64,000 nucleotides of DNA from positions 20,413,334 to 20,477,333 of the forward strand of contig NC_063271.1 in assembly GCF_910591885.1 (NCBI RefSeq). The letters run 5' to 3'. The DNA is from Bombus terrestris. Lineage: Eukaryota; Arthropoda; Insecta; Hymenoptera; Apidae. The notes beneath the pieces are model-generated. The model was given only the letters and a program-made list of their open reading frames with translations. It was not told the origin of the DNA and did no database searches. This document shows positions 30,601-47,790 of this stretch, piece by piece; the stretch's first letter is position 1, and the number at the start of each line of letters is the position of its first letter. The translations under genes and the position numbers were made by a program.

Positions 30601-33600
30601 ATATAACGTATAACGATATATACTATTCCGTATTAACGTATAACGTTATATACTATTATTATATAACGCATAACGTTATATACTATTACTATATAACGCA
30701 TAACGTTATATAATATTACTATATAACGTATAACGTTATATACTATTACTATATAACGTATAACGTTATGTACTATTACTATATAACGTATAACGTTATA
30801 TACTATTACTATATAACGTATAACGATATATACTATTACGTATTAACGTATAACGTTATATACTATTACGTAATAGCGTATAACGTTATATAGTATTACC
30901 ATGTCACGTATAACGTTGTATATTATTACGTACTAACGTATAACGTTATATAGTATTACCATATCACGTGTAACGTTGTATATTATTACGTACTAACGTA
31001 TAACGTTATATAGTATTACCATATCACGTATAACGTTGTATAGTATTACGTAATAACGTATAACGTTATATACTATTACATAACAACGTATAACGTTATA
31101 TAGTATTGCCATATCACGTATAACGTTGTATATTATTACGTACTAACGTATAACGTTATATACTATTACTCTATAACGTATAACGTTATATACTATTACG
31201 ATATAACATATAACGTTATATACTATTACTATATAACGTATAACGTTATATACTATTACTATATAACGTATAACGTTATATACTATTACTATATAACGCA
31301 TAACGTTATATAATATTACTATATAACGTATAACGTTATATACTATTACTATATAACGTATAACGTTATATACTATTACTATATAACGTATAACGTTATA
31401 TACTATTACTATATAACGTATAACGTTATATACTATTACTATATAACGTATAACGTTATATACTATTACTATATAACGTATAACGTTATATACTATTACT
31501 ATATAACGTATAACGATATATACTATTACTATATAACGTATAACGATATATACTATTACATATTAACGTATAACGTTATATACTATTACGTAATAGCGTA
31601 TAACGTTATATAGTATTACCGTATCACGTATAACGTTGTATATTATTACGTACTAACGTATAACGTTATATAGTACTACCATATCACGTATAACGTTGTA
31701 TACTATTACGTAATAACGTATAACGTTATATACTATTCCGTAATAACGTATAACGTTATATAGTATTGCCATATCACGTATAACGTTGTATATTATTACG
31801 TACTAACGTATAACGTTATATACTATTACTATATAACGTATACCGTTATATAGTAACACTATATAACGTATAACGTTCTATACTATTACTATATAACGCA
31901 TAACGTTATATAATATTACTATATAACGTATAACGTTATATACTATTACTATATAACGTATAACGTTATATACTATTACTATATAACGTATAACGTTATA
32001 TACTATTACTATATAACGTATAACGTTATATACTATTACGTATTAACGTATAACGTTATATACTATTACTATATAACGTATAACGTTATATACTATTACT
32101 ATATAACGTATAACGATATATACTATTACGTATTAACGTATAACGTTATATACTATTACTATATAACGCATAACGTTATATAATATTACTATATAACGTA
32201 TAACGTTATATACAATTACTATATAACGTATAACGTTATATACTATTACTATTTAACGTATAACGTTGTATAGTATTACCATATAACGTATAACGTTATA
32301 TACTATTACTATATAACGTATATCGCTATATACTATTACTATATAACGTATAACGATATATACTATTACGTATTAACGTATAACGTTATATACTATTACT
32401 ATATGACGCATAACGTTATATAATATTACTATATAACGTATAACGTTATATACTATAACTATATAACGTATAACGTTATATACTATTACTATATAGCGTA
32501 TAACGATATATACTATTCCGTATTAACGTATAACGTTATATACTATTACGTAATAGCGTATAACGTTATATAGTATTAAAATATCACGTATAACGTTGTA
32601 TATTATTACGTACTAACGTATAACGTTATATACTATTACTATATAACGCATAACGTTATATAATATTACTATATAACGTATAACGTTATCTACTATTACT
32701 ATATAACGTATAACGTTATATACTATTACTATATAACGTATAACGTTATCTACTATTACTATATAACGTATATCGCTATATACTATTACTATATAACGTA
32801 TAACGATATATACTACTACGTATTAACGTATAACGTTATATACTATTACGTAATAGCGTATAACGTTATATAGTATTACCATATCACGTATAACGTTGTA
32901 TATTATTACGTACTAACGTATAACGTTATATACTATTACTATATAACGTATAACGTTATATACTATTACTATATAACGTATAACGTTATATACTATTACG
33001 TAATAACGTATAACGTTATATAGTATTGCCATATCACGTATAACGTTGTATATTATTACGTACTAACGTATAACGTTATATACTATTACTATATAACGTA
33101 TAACGTTATACACTATTACTATATAACGTATAACGTTATATACTATTACTATATAACGTATAACGTTATACACTATTACTATATAACGTATAACGTTATA
33201 TACTATTACTATATAACGTATAACGTTATGTACTATTACTATATAACGTATATCGTTATATACTATTACTATATAACGTATAACGATATATACTATTACG
33301 TATTAACGTATAACGTTATATACTATTACGTAATAGCGTATAACGTTATATAGTATTACCATATCACGTATAACGTTGTATATTATTACGTACTAACGTA
33401 TAACGTTATATAGTATTACCATATCACGTGTAACGTTGTATATTATTACGTACTAACGTATAACGTTATATAGTATTACCATATCACGTATAACGTTGTA
33501 TAGTATTACGTAATAACGTATAACGTTATATACTATTACATAACAACGTATAACGTTATATAGTATTGCCATATCACGTATAACGTTGTATATTATTACG

Positions 33601-36600
33601 TACTAACGTATAACGTTATATACTATTACTATATAACGTATAACGTTATATACTATTACGATATAACATATAACGTTATATACTATTACTATATAACGTA
33701 TAACGTTATATACTATTACTATATAACGTATAACGTTATATACTATTACTATATAACGCATAACGTTATATAATATTACTATATAACGTATAACGTTATA
33801 TACTATTACTATATAACGTATAACGATATATACTATTACGTATTAACGTATAACGTTATATACTATTACTATATAACGCATAACGTTATATAATATTACT
33901 ATATAACGTATAACGTTATATACAATTACTATATAACGTATAACGTTATATACTATTACTATTTAACGTATAACGTTGTATAGTATTACCATATAACGTA
34001 TAACGTTATATACTATTACGATATAACGTATATCGCTATATACTATTACTATATAACGTATAACGATATATACTATTACGTATTAACGTATAACGTTATA
34101 TACTATTACTATATGACGCATAACGTTATATAATATTACTATATAACGTATAACGTTATATACTATAACTATATAACGTATAACGTTATATACTATTACT
34201 ATATAGCGTATAACGATATATACTATTCCGTATTAACGTATAACGTTATATACTATTACGTAATAGCGTATAACGTTATATAGTATTAAAATATCACGTA
34301 TAACGTTGTATATTATTACGTACTAACGTATAACGTTATATACTATTACTATATAACGCATAACGTTATATAATACTACTATATAACGTATAACGTTATA
34401 TACTATTACTATATAACGTATAACGTTATATACTATTACTATATAACGTATAACGTTATATACTATTACTATATAACGTATAACGTTATATACTATTACT
34501 ATATAACGTATAACGTTATATACTATTACTATATAACGTATAACGTTATATACTATTACTATATAACGTATAACGTTATATAGTATTGCCATATCACGTA
34601 TAACGTTGTATATTATTACGTACTAACGTATAACGTTATATACTATTACTATATAACGTATAACGTTATATACTATTACTATATAACGCATAACGTTATA
34701 TAATATTACTATATAACGTATAACGTTATATACTATTACTATATAACGTATAACGTTATATACTATTACTATATAACGTATATCGCTATATACTATTACT
34801 ATATAACGTATAACGATATATACTATTACGTATTAACGTATAACGTTATATACTATTACTATATAACGCATAACGTTATATAATATTACTATATAACGTA
34901 TAACGTTATATACTATTACTATATAACGTATAACGTTATATACTATTACTATATAACGTATAACGTTGTATAGTATTACCATATAACGTATAACGTTATA
35001 TACTATTACGTACTAACGTATAACGTTATATACTATTACTATATAACGTGTATCGCTATATACTATTACTATATAACGTATAACGATATATACTATTACG
35101 TATTAACGTATAACGTTATATACTATTACGTAATAGCGTATAACGTTATATAGTATTAAAATAGCACGTATAACGTTGTATATTATTACGTACTAACGTA
35201 TAACGTTATATACTATTTCTATATACCGTATAACGATATATACTATTCCGTACTATCGTATAACGTTATATACTATTACTATATAACGCATAACGTTATA
35301 TAATAATAGTATATAACGTATAACGTTATATACTATTACTATATAACGTATAACGTTATATACTATTACTATATAACGTATAACGTTATATACTATTACT
35401 ATATAACGTATAACGTTATATACTATTACTATATAACGCATAACGTTATATAATATTACTATATAACGTATAACGTTATATACTATTACTATATAACGTA
35501 TAACGTTATATACAATTACTATATAACGCATAACGTTATATAATATTACTATATAACGTATAACGTTATATACTATTACTATATAACGTATAACGTTATA
35601 TACTATTACTATATAACGTATAACGTTATATATTATTACGTACTAACGTATAACGTTATATACTATTACTATATAACGTATAACGTTATATACTATTACG
35701 TAATAACGTATAACGTTATATAGTATTACCATATCACGTATAACGTTATATACTATTACGTACTATCGTATAACGTTATATACTATTACTATATAACGCA
35801 TAACGTTATATAATATTACTATATAACGTATAACGTTATATACTATTACTATATAACGTATATCGCTATATACTATTACTATATAACGTATAACGATATA
35901 TACTATTACGTATTAACGTATAACGTTATATACTATTACGTAATAGCGTATAACGTTATATAGTATTACCATATCACGTATAACGTTATATACTATTACG
36001 TACTATCGTATAACGTTATATACTATTACTATATAACGCATAACGTTATATAATATTACTATATAACGTATAACGTTATATACTATTACTATATAACGTA
36101 TAACGTTATATACTTATGCTATATAACGTATAACGTTATATACTATTACTATATAACGTATAACGTTATATACTTATGCTATATAACGTATAACATTATA
36201 TACTATTACTATATAACGTATAACGTTATATACTATTACTATATAACGTATAACGTTATATACTATTACTATATAACGTATAACGTTATATACTATTACT
36301 ACATAACGTATAACGTTATATACTATTTCTATATAACGTATAACGATATATACTATTCCGTACTATCGTATAACGTTATATACTATTACTATATAACGCA
36401 TAACGTTATATAGTAATACTATATAACGTATAACGTTATATACTATTACTATATAACGTATAACGTTATATACTATTACTATATAACGTATAACGTTATA
36501 TACTATTACTATATAACGTATAACGTTATATAGTATTGCCATATCACGTATAACGTTGTATATTATTACGTACTAACGTATAACGTTATATACTATTACT

Positions 36601-38270
36601 ATATAACGTATAACGTTATATACTATTACGTATTAACGTATAACGTTATATACTATTACTATATAACGTATAACGATATATACTATTACGTATTAACGTA
36701 TAACGTTATATACTATTACTATATAACGCATAACGTTATATAATATTACTATATAACGTATAACGTTATATACTATTACTATATAACGTATAACGTTATA
36801 TACTATTACTATATAACGTATAACGTTGTATAGTATTACCATATAACGTATAACGTTATATACTATTACGTACTAACGTATAACGTTATATACTATTACT
36901 ATATAACGTGTATCGCTATATACTATTACTATATAACGTATAACGATATATACTATTACGTATTAACGTATAACGTTATATACTATTACGTAATAGCGTA
37001 TAACGTTATATAGTATTAAAATAGCACGTATAACGTTGTATATTATTACGTACTAACGTATAACGTTATATACTATTTCTATATACCGTATAACGATATA
37101 TACTATTCCGTACTATCGTATAACGTTATATACTATTACTATATAACGCATAACGTTATATAATAATACTATATAACGTATAACGTTATATACTATTACT
37201 ATATAACGTATAACGTTATATACTATTACTATATAACGTATAACGTTATATACTATTACTATATAACGTATAACGTTATATACTATTACTATATAACGCA
37301 TAACGTTATATAATATTACTATATAACGTATAACGTTATATACTATTACTATATAACGTATAACGTTATATACAATTACTATATAACGCATAACGTTATA
37401 TAATATTACTATATAACGTATAACGTTATATACTATTACTATATAACGTATAACGTTATATACTATTACTATATAACGTATAACGTTATATATTATTACG
37501 AACTAACGTATAACGTTATATACTATTACTATATAACGTATAACGTTATATACTATTACGTAATAACGTATAACGTTATATAGTATTACCATATCACGTA
37601 TAACGTTATATACTATTACGTACTATCGTATAACGTTATATACTATTACTATATAACGCATAACGTTATATAATATTACTATATAACGTATAACGTTATA
37701 TACTATTACTATATAACGTATATCGCTATATACTATTACTATATAACGTATAACGATATATACTATTACGTATTAACGTATAACGTTATATACTATTACG
37801 TAATAGTATATAACGTTATATAGTATTACCATATCACGTATAACGTTATATACTATTACGTACTATCGTATAACGTTATATACTATTACTATATAACGCA
37901 TAACGTTATATAATATTACTATATAACGTATAACGTTATATACTATTACTATATAACGTATAACGTTATATACTTATGCTATATAACGTATAACGTTATA
38001 TACTATTACTATATAACGTATAACGTTATATACTTATGCTATATAACGTATAACGTTATATACTATTACTATATAACGTATAACGTTATATACTATTACT
38101 ATATAACGTATAACGTTATATACTATTACTATATAACGTATAACGTTATATACTATTACTACATAACGTATAACGTTATATACTATTTCTATATAACGTA
38201 TAACGATATATACTATTCCGTACTATCGTATAACGTTATATACTATTACTATATAACGCATAACGTTATA

Positions 38271-38280
38271 TAGTAATAGT
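38271..38280 (-). repeat. Inverted L7 spacer in second 1,860-bp unit
   Basis: The spacer at 38,273-38,279 reads GTAATAG. The equivalent site in the first unit (36,413) reads GTAATAC, so the unit copies already differ here. Confidence 0.85.
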
Positions 38281-40130
38281 ATATAACGTATAACGTTATA
38301 TACTATTACTATATAACGTATAACGTTATATACTATTACTATATAACGTATAACGTTATATACTATTACTATATAACGTATAACGTTATATAGTATTGCC
38401 ATATCACGTATAACGTTGTATATTATTACGTACTAACGTATAACGTTATATACTATTACTATATAACGTATAACGTTATATACTATTACGTATTAACGTA
38501 TAACGTTATATACTATTACTATATAACGTATAACGATATATACTATTACGTATTAACGTATAACGTTATATACTATTACTATATAACGCATAACGTTATA
38601 TAATATTACTATATAACGTATAACGTTATATACTATTACTATATAACGTATAACGTTATATACTATTACTATATAACGTATAACGTTGTATAGTATTACC
38701 ATATAACGTATAACGTTATATACTATTACGTACTAACGTATAACGTTATATACTATTACTATATAACGTGTATCGCTATATACTATTACTATATAACGTA
38801 TAACGATATATACTATTACGTATTAACGTATAACGTTATATACTATTACGTAATAGCGTATAACGTTATATAGTATTAAAATAGCACGTATAACGTTGTA
38901 TATTATTACGTACTAACGTATAACGTTATATACTATTTCTATATACCGTATAACGATATATACTATTCCGTACTATCGTATAACGTTATATACTATTACT
39001 ATATAACGCATAACGTTATATAATAATACTATATAACGTATAACGTTATATACTATTACTATATAACGTATAACGTTATATACTATTACTATATAACGTA
39101 TAACGTTATATACTATTACTATATAACGTATAACGTTATATACTATTACTATATAACGCATAACGTTATATAATATTACTATATAACGTATAACGTTATA
39201 TACTATTACTATATAACGTATAACGTTATATACAATTACTATATAACGCATAACGTTATATAATATTACTATATAACGTATAACGTTATATACTATTACT
39301 ATATAACGTATAACGTTATATACTATTACTATATAACGTATAACGTTATATATTATTACGTACTAACGTATAACGTTATATACTATTACTATATAACGTA
39401 TAACGTTATATACTATTACGTAATAACGTATAACGTTATATAGTATTACCATATCACGTATAACGTTATATACTATTACGTACTATCGTATAACGTTATA
39501 TACTATTACTATATAACGCATAACGTTATATAATATTACTATATAACGTATAACGTTATATACTATTACTATATAACGTATATCGCTATATACTATTACT
39601 ATATAACGTATAACGATATATACTATTACGTATTAACGTATAACGTTATATACTATTACGTAATAGCGTATAACGTTATATAGTATTACCATATCACGTA
39701 TAACGTTATATACTATTACGTACTATCGTATAACGTTATATACTATTACTATATAACGCATAACGTTATATAATATTACTATATAACGTATAACGTTATA
39801 TACTATTACTATATAACGTATAACGGTATATACTTATGCTATATAACGTATAACGTTATATACTATTACTATATAACGTATAACGTTATATACTTATGCT
39901 ATATAACGTATAACGTTATATACTATTACTATATAACGTATAACGTTATATACTATTACTATATAACGTATAACGTTATATACTATTACTATATAACGTA
40001 TAACGTTATATACTATTACTACATAACGTATAACGTTATATACTATTTCTATATAACGTATAACGATATATACTATTCCGTACTATCGTATAACGTTATA
40101 TACTATTACTATATAACGCATAACGTTATA

Positions 40131-40140
40131 TAGTAATAGT
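40131..40140 (-). repeat. Inverted L7 spacer in third 1,860-bp unit
   Basis: The spacer reads GTAATAG, as at 38,273. It is at the same position relative to the ATTCCG marker. Confidence 0.85.
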
Positions 40141-40860
40141 ATATAACGTATAACGTTATATACTATTACTATATAACGTATAACGTTATATACTATTACT
40201 ATATAACGTATAACGTTATATACTATTACTATATAACGTATAACGTTATATACTATTACTATATAACGCATAACGTTATATAATATTACTATATAACGTA
40301 TAACGTTATATACTATTACTATATAACGTATAACGTTATATACTATTACTATATAACGCATAACGTTATATAATATTACTATATAACGTATAACGTTATA
40401 TACTATTACTATATAACGTATAACGTTATATACTATTACTATATAACGTATAACGTTATATACTATTACTATATAACGTATAACGATATATACTATTACG
40501 TATTAACGTATAACGTTATATACTATTACGTAATAGCGTATAACGTTATATAGCATTACCATATCACGTATAACGTTGTATATTAATACGTACTAACGTA
40601 TAACGTTATATAGTATTACCATATCACGTATAACGTTGTATAGTATTACGTAATAACGTATAACGTTATATACTATTACGTAATAACGTATAACGTTATA
40701 TACTATTACTATATAACGCATAACGTTATATAATATTACTATATAACGTATAACGTTATATACTATTACTATATAACGCATAACGTTATATAATATTACT
40801 ATATAACGTATAACGTTATATACTATTACTATATAACGCATAACGTTATATAATATTACT

Positions 40861-41220
40861 ATATAACGTATAACGTTATATACTATTACTATATAACGTA
40901 TAACGTTATATACTATTACTATATAACGTATAACGTTATATACTATTACTATATAACGTATAACGTTATATACTATTACTATATAACGTATAACGTTATA
41001 TACTATTACTATATAACGTATAACGTTATATACTATTACTATATAACGTATAACGTTATATACTATTACTATATAACGTATAACGTTATATACTATTACT
41101 ATATAACGTATAACGTTATATACTATTACTATATAACGTATAACGTTATATACTATTACTATATAACGTATAACGTTATATACTATTACTATATAACGTA
41201 TAACGTTATATACTATTACT
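40861..41220 (+). repeat. Homogeneous run of 12 identical consensus monomers
   Basis: This is the supra-HOR copy 3 counterpart of 26,011-26,370 (offset 14,850). Length and flanks are the same. Confidence 0.9.
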
Positions 41221-44200
41221 ACATAACGTATAACGTTATATACTATTTCTATATAACGTATAACGATATATACTATTCCGTACTATCGTATAACGTTATA
41301 TACTATTACTATATAACGCATAACGTTATATAATAATACTATATAACGTATAACGTTATATACTATTACTATATAACGTATAACGTTATATACTATTACT
41401 ATATAACGTATAACGTTATATACTATTACTATATAACGTATAACGTTATATACTATTACTATATAACGCATAACGTTATATAATATTACTATATAACGTA
41501 TAACGTTATATACTATTACTATATAACGTATAACGTTATATACAATTACTATATAACGCATAACGTTATATAATATTACTATATAACGTATAACGTTATA
41601 TACTATTACTATATAACGTATAACGTTATATACTATTACTATATAACGCATAACGTTATATAATATTACTATATAACGTATAACGTTATATACTATTACT
41701 ATATAACGCATAACGTTATATAATATTACTATATAACGTATAACGTTATATACTATTACTATATAACGTATAACGTTATATACTATTACTATATAACGTA
41801 TAACGTTATATACTATTACTATATAACGTATAACGATATATACTATTACGTATTAACGTATAACGTTATATACTATTACGTAATAGCGTATAACGTTATA
41901 TAGCATTACCATATCACGTATAACGTTGTATATTATTACGTACTAACGTATAACGTTATATAGTATTACCATATCACGTATAACGTTGTATAGTATTACG
42001 TAATAACGTATAACGTTATATACTATTACGTAATAACGTATAACGTTATATACTATTACTATATAACGCATAACGTTATATAATATTACTATATAACGTA
42101 TAACGTTATATACTATTACTATATAACGTATAACGTTATATAATATTACTATATAACGTATAACGTTATATACTATTACTATATAAAGCATAACGTTATA
42201 TAATATTACTATATAACGTATAACGTTATATACTATTACTATATAACGTATAACGTTGTATACTATTACTATATAACGTATAACGTTATATACTATTACT
42301 ATATAACGTATAACGTTATATACTATTACTATATAACGTATAACGATATATACTATTACTATATAACGTATAACGTTATATACTATTACTATATAACGTA
42401 TAACGTTATATACTATTACTATATAACGTATAACGTTATATACTATTACTATATAACGTATAACGATATATACTATTCCGTACTATCGTATAACGTTATA
42501 TACTATTACTATATAACGCATAACGTTATATAATAATACTATATAACGTATAACGTTATATACTATTACTATATAACGTATAACGTTATATACTATTACT
42601 ATATAACGTATAACGTTATATACTATTACTATATAACGTATAACGTTATATACTATTACTATATAACGTATAACGTTATATACTATTACTATATAACGTA
42701 TAACGTTATATACTATTACTATATAACGTATAACGTTATATACTATTACTATATAACGTATAACGTTATATAGTATTGCCATATCACGTATAACGTTGTA
42801 TATTATTACGTACTAACGTATAACGTTATATACTATTACTATATAACGTATAACGTTATATACTATTACTATATAACGCATAACGTTATATAATATTACT
42901 ATATAACGTATAACGTTATATACTATTACTATATAACGTATAACGTTATATACTATTACTATATAACGTATATCGCTATATACTATTACTATATAACGTA
43001 TAACGATATATACTATTACGTATTAACGTATAACGTTATATACTATTACGTAATAGCGTATAACGTTATATAGCATTACCATATCACGTATAACGTTGTA
43101 TATTATTACGTACTAACGTATAACGTTATATAGTATTACCATATCACGTATAACGTTGTATAGTATTACGTAATAACGTATAACGTTATATACTATTACG
43201 TAATAACGTATAACGTTATATACTATTACTATATAACGCATAACGTTATATAATATTACTATATAACGTATAACGTTATATAATATTACTATATAACGCA
43301 TAACGTTATATAATATTACTATATAACGTATAACGTTATATACTATTACTATATAAAGCATAACGTTATATAATATTACTATATAACGTATAACGTTATA
43401 TACTATTACTATATAACGTATAACGTTGTATACTATTACTATATAACGTATAACGTTATATACTATTACTATATAACGTATAACGTTATATACTATTACT
43501 ATATAACGTATAACGATATATACTATTACTATATAACGTATAACGTTATATACTATTACTATATAACGTATAACGTTATATACTATTACTATATAACGTA
43601 TAACGTTATATACTATTACTATATAACGTATAACGATATATACTATTCCGTACTATCGTATAACGTTATATACTATTACTATATAACGCATAACGTTATA
43701 TAATAATACTATATAACGTATAACGTTATATACTATTACTATATAACGTATAACGTTATATACTATTACTATATAACGTATAACGTTATATACTATTACT
43801 ATATAACGTATAACGTTATATACTATTACTATATAACGTATAACGTTATATACTATTACTATATAACGTATAACGTTATATAGTATTGCCATATCACGTA
43901 TAACGTTGTATATTATTACGTACTAACGTATAACGTTATATACTATTACTATATAACGTATAACGTTATATACTATTACTATATAACGCATAACGTTATA
44001 TAATATTACTATATAACGTATAACGTTATATACTATTACTGTATAACGTATAACGTTATATACTATTACTATATAACGTATATCGCTATATACTATTACT
44101 ATATAACGTATAACGATATATACTATTACGTATTAACGTATAACGTTATATACTATTACGTAATAGCGTATAACGTTATATAGTATTACCATATCACGTA

Positions 44201-47200
44201 TAACGTTGTATATTATTACGTACTAACGTATAACGTTATATACTATTACTATATAACGTATAACGTTATATACTATTACTATATAACGTATAACGTTATA
44301 TACTATTACTATATAACGTATAACGTTATATACTATTACTATATAACGTATAACGTTATATACTATTACTATATAACGTATAACGATATATACTATTACG
44401 TATTAACGTATAACGTTATATACTATTACGTAATAGCGTATAACGTTATATAGTATTACCATATCACGTATAACGTTGTATATTATTACGTACTAACGTA
44501 TAACGTTATATAGTATTACCATATCACGTGTAACGTTGTATATTATTACGTACTAACGTATAACGTTATATAGTATTACCATATCACGTATAACGTTGTA
44601 TAGTATTACGTAATAACGTATAACGTTATATACTATTACTATATAACGTATAACGTTATATACTATTACTATATAACGTATAACGTTATATACTATTACT
44701 ATATAACGTATAACGTTATATACTATTACTATATAACGTATAACGTTATATACTATTACTATATAACGTATAACGATATATACTATTCCGTACTATCGTA
44801 TAACGTTATATACTATTACTATATAACGCATAACGTTATATAATAATACTATATAACGGATAACGTTATATACTATTACTATATAACGTATAACGTTAAA
44901 TACTATTACTATATAACGTATAACGTTATATACTATTACTATATAACGTATAACGTTATATACTATTACTATATAACGTATAACGTTATATACTACTACT
45001 ATATAACGCATAACGTTATATAATATTACTATATAACGTATAACGTTATATACTATTACTATATAACGTATAGCGTTATATACTATTACTATATAACGCA
45101 TAACGTTATATAATATTACTATATAACGTATAACGTTATATACTATTACTATATAACGTATAACGTTATATACTATTACTATATAACGTATAACGTTATA
45201 TACTATTACTACATAACGTATAACGTTATATACTATTTCTATATAACGTATAACGATATATACTATTCCGTACTATCGTATAACGTTATATACTATTACT
45301 ATATAACGCATAACGTTATATAATAATACTATATAACGTATAACGTTATATACTATTACTATATAACGCATAACGTTATATAATATTACTATATAACGTA
45401 TAACGTTATATACTATTACTATATAATGTATAACGTTATATACTATTACTATATAACGTATAACGTTGTATAGTATTACCATATAACGTATAACGTTATA
45501 TACTATTACTATATAACGTATATCGCTATATACTATTACTATATAACGTATAACGATATATACTATTACGTATTAACGTATAACGTTATATACTATTACT
45601 ATATAACGTATAACGTTATATACTATTACTATATAACGTATAACGTTATATACTATTACTATATAACGTATAACGATATATACTATTCCGTATTAACGTA
45701 TAACGTTATATACTATTACTATATAACGCATAACGTTATATACTATTACTATATAACGCATAACGTTATATACTATTACTATATAACGTATAACGTTATA
45801 TACTATTACTATATAACGTATAACGATATATACTATTACGTATTAACGTATAACGTTATATACTATTACGTAATAGCGTATAACGTTATATAGTATTACC
45901 ATGTCACGTATAACGTTGTATATTATTACGTACTAACGTATAACGTTATATAGTATTACCATATCACGTGTAACGTTGTATATTATTACGTACTAACGTA
46001 TAACGTTATATAGTATTACCATATCACGTATAACGTTGTATAGTATTACGTAATAACGTATAACGTTATATACTATTACATAACAACGTATAACGTTATA
46101 TAGTATTGCCATATCACGTATAACGTTGTATATTATTACGTACTAACGTATAACGTTATATACTATTACTCTATAACGTATAACGTTATATACTATTACG
46201 ATATAACATATAACGTTATATACTATTACTATATAACGTATAACGTTATATACTATTACTATATAACGTATAACGTTATATACTATTACTATATAACGCA
46301 TAACGTTATATAATATTACTATATAACGTATAACGTTATATACTATTACTATATAACGTATAACGTTATATACTATTACTATATAACGTATAACGTTATA
46401 TACTATTACTATATAACGTATAACGTTATATACTATTACTATATAACGTATAACGTTATATACTATTACTATATAACGTATAACGTTATATACTATTACT
46501 ATATAACGTATAACGATATATACTATTACTATATAACGTATAACGATATATACTATTACATATTAACGTATAACGTTATATACTATTACGTAATAGCGTA
46601 TAACGTTATATAGTATTACCGTATCACGTATAACGTTGTATATTATTACGTACTAACGTATAACGTTATATAGTACTACCATATCACGTATAACGTTGTA
46701 TACTATTACGTAATAACGTATAACGTTATATACTATTCCGTAATAACGTATAACGTTATATAGTATTGCCATATCACGTATAACGTTGTATATTATTACG
46801 TACTAACGTATAACGTTATATACTATTACTATATAACGTATACCGTTATATAGTATTACTATATAACGTATAACGTTCTATACTATTACTATATAACGCA
46901 TAACGTTATATAATATTACTATATAACGTATAACGTTATATACTATTACTATATAACGTATAACGTTATATACTATTACTATATAACGTATAACGTTATA
47001 TACTATTACTATATAACGTATAACGTTATATACTATTACTATATAACGTATAACGTTATATACTATTACGTATTAACGTATAACGTTATATACTATTACT
47101 ATATAACGTATAACGTTATATACTATTACTATATAACGTATAACGATATATACTATTACGTATTAACGTATAACGTTATATACTATTACTATATAACGCA

Positions 47201-47790
47201 TAACGTTATATAATATTACTATATAACGTATAACGTTATATACAATTACTATATAACGTATAACGTTATATACTATTACTATTTAACGTATAACGTTGTA
47301 TAGTATTACCATATAACGTATAACGTTATATACTATTACTATATAACGTATATCGCTATATACTATTACTATATAACGTATAACGATATATACTATTACG
47401 TATTAACGTATAACGTTATATACTATTACTATATGACGCATAACGTTATATAATATTACTATATAACGTATAACGTTATATACTATAACTATATAACGTA
47501 TAACGTTATATACTATTACTATATAGCGTATAACGATATATACTATTCCGTATTAACGTATAACGTTATATACTATTACGTAATAGCGTATAACGTTATA
47601 TAGTATTAAAATATCACGTATAACGTTGTATATTATTACGTACTAACGTATAACGTTATATACTATTACTATATAACGCATAACGTTATATAATATTACT
47701 ATATAACGTATAACGTTATCTACTATTACTATATAACGTATAACGTTATATACTATTACTATATATCGTATAACGTTATCTACTATTACT

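Larger units (their letters stand above)
18190..34790 (+). repeat. Supra-HOR copy 2 (about 16.6 kb)
   Basis: The copy begins where the order of variants at about 18,190 jumps back to that of about 970. It lacks the counterpart of about 9,360-11,200 of copy 1; in its place about 26,560-26,850 follows a pattern like 4,980-5,160. About 33,750-34,770 has no equivalent at the same place in copy 1 but recurs at 48,781-49,800 in copy 3 (offset 15,030). Differences from copy 1 include several orientation changes of spacers, notably 27,621-27,680, as well as single substitutions such as 16,331 versus 31,931 and 15,051 versus 30,651. Confidence 0.83.
34790..40250 (+). repeat. 1,860-bp HOR in about 2.9 tandem copies
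   Basis: The same 62-monomer sequence recurs at exact 1,860-bp spacing. The monomers starting at 35,251, 37,111 and 38,971 match, as do those at 36,361, 38,221 and 40,081. Repeat identity starts near 34,790 and is lost near 40,250. Single related copies occur at about 6,331-8,100 and about 23,551-25,280 in supra-HOR copies 1 and 2, so copy 3 shows local amplification. Small differences mark each unit: the monomer after the ATTCCG marker reads GTAATAC at 36,413 but GTAATAG at 38,273 and 40,133, and 37,801 has lost a CpG. Confidence 0.9.

Noticed and set aside
31851..31860. TAGTAACACT at 31,851 as a further spacer inversion
   Set aside because: The equivalent at 16,251 is TAGTATTACT. The change to GTAACAC is not the reverse complement of GTATTAC, so at most a flip followed by a substitution; left as point changes.
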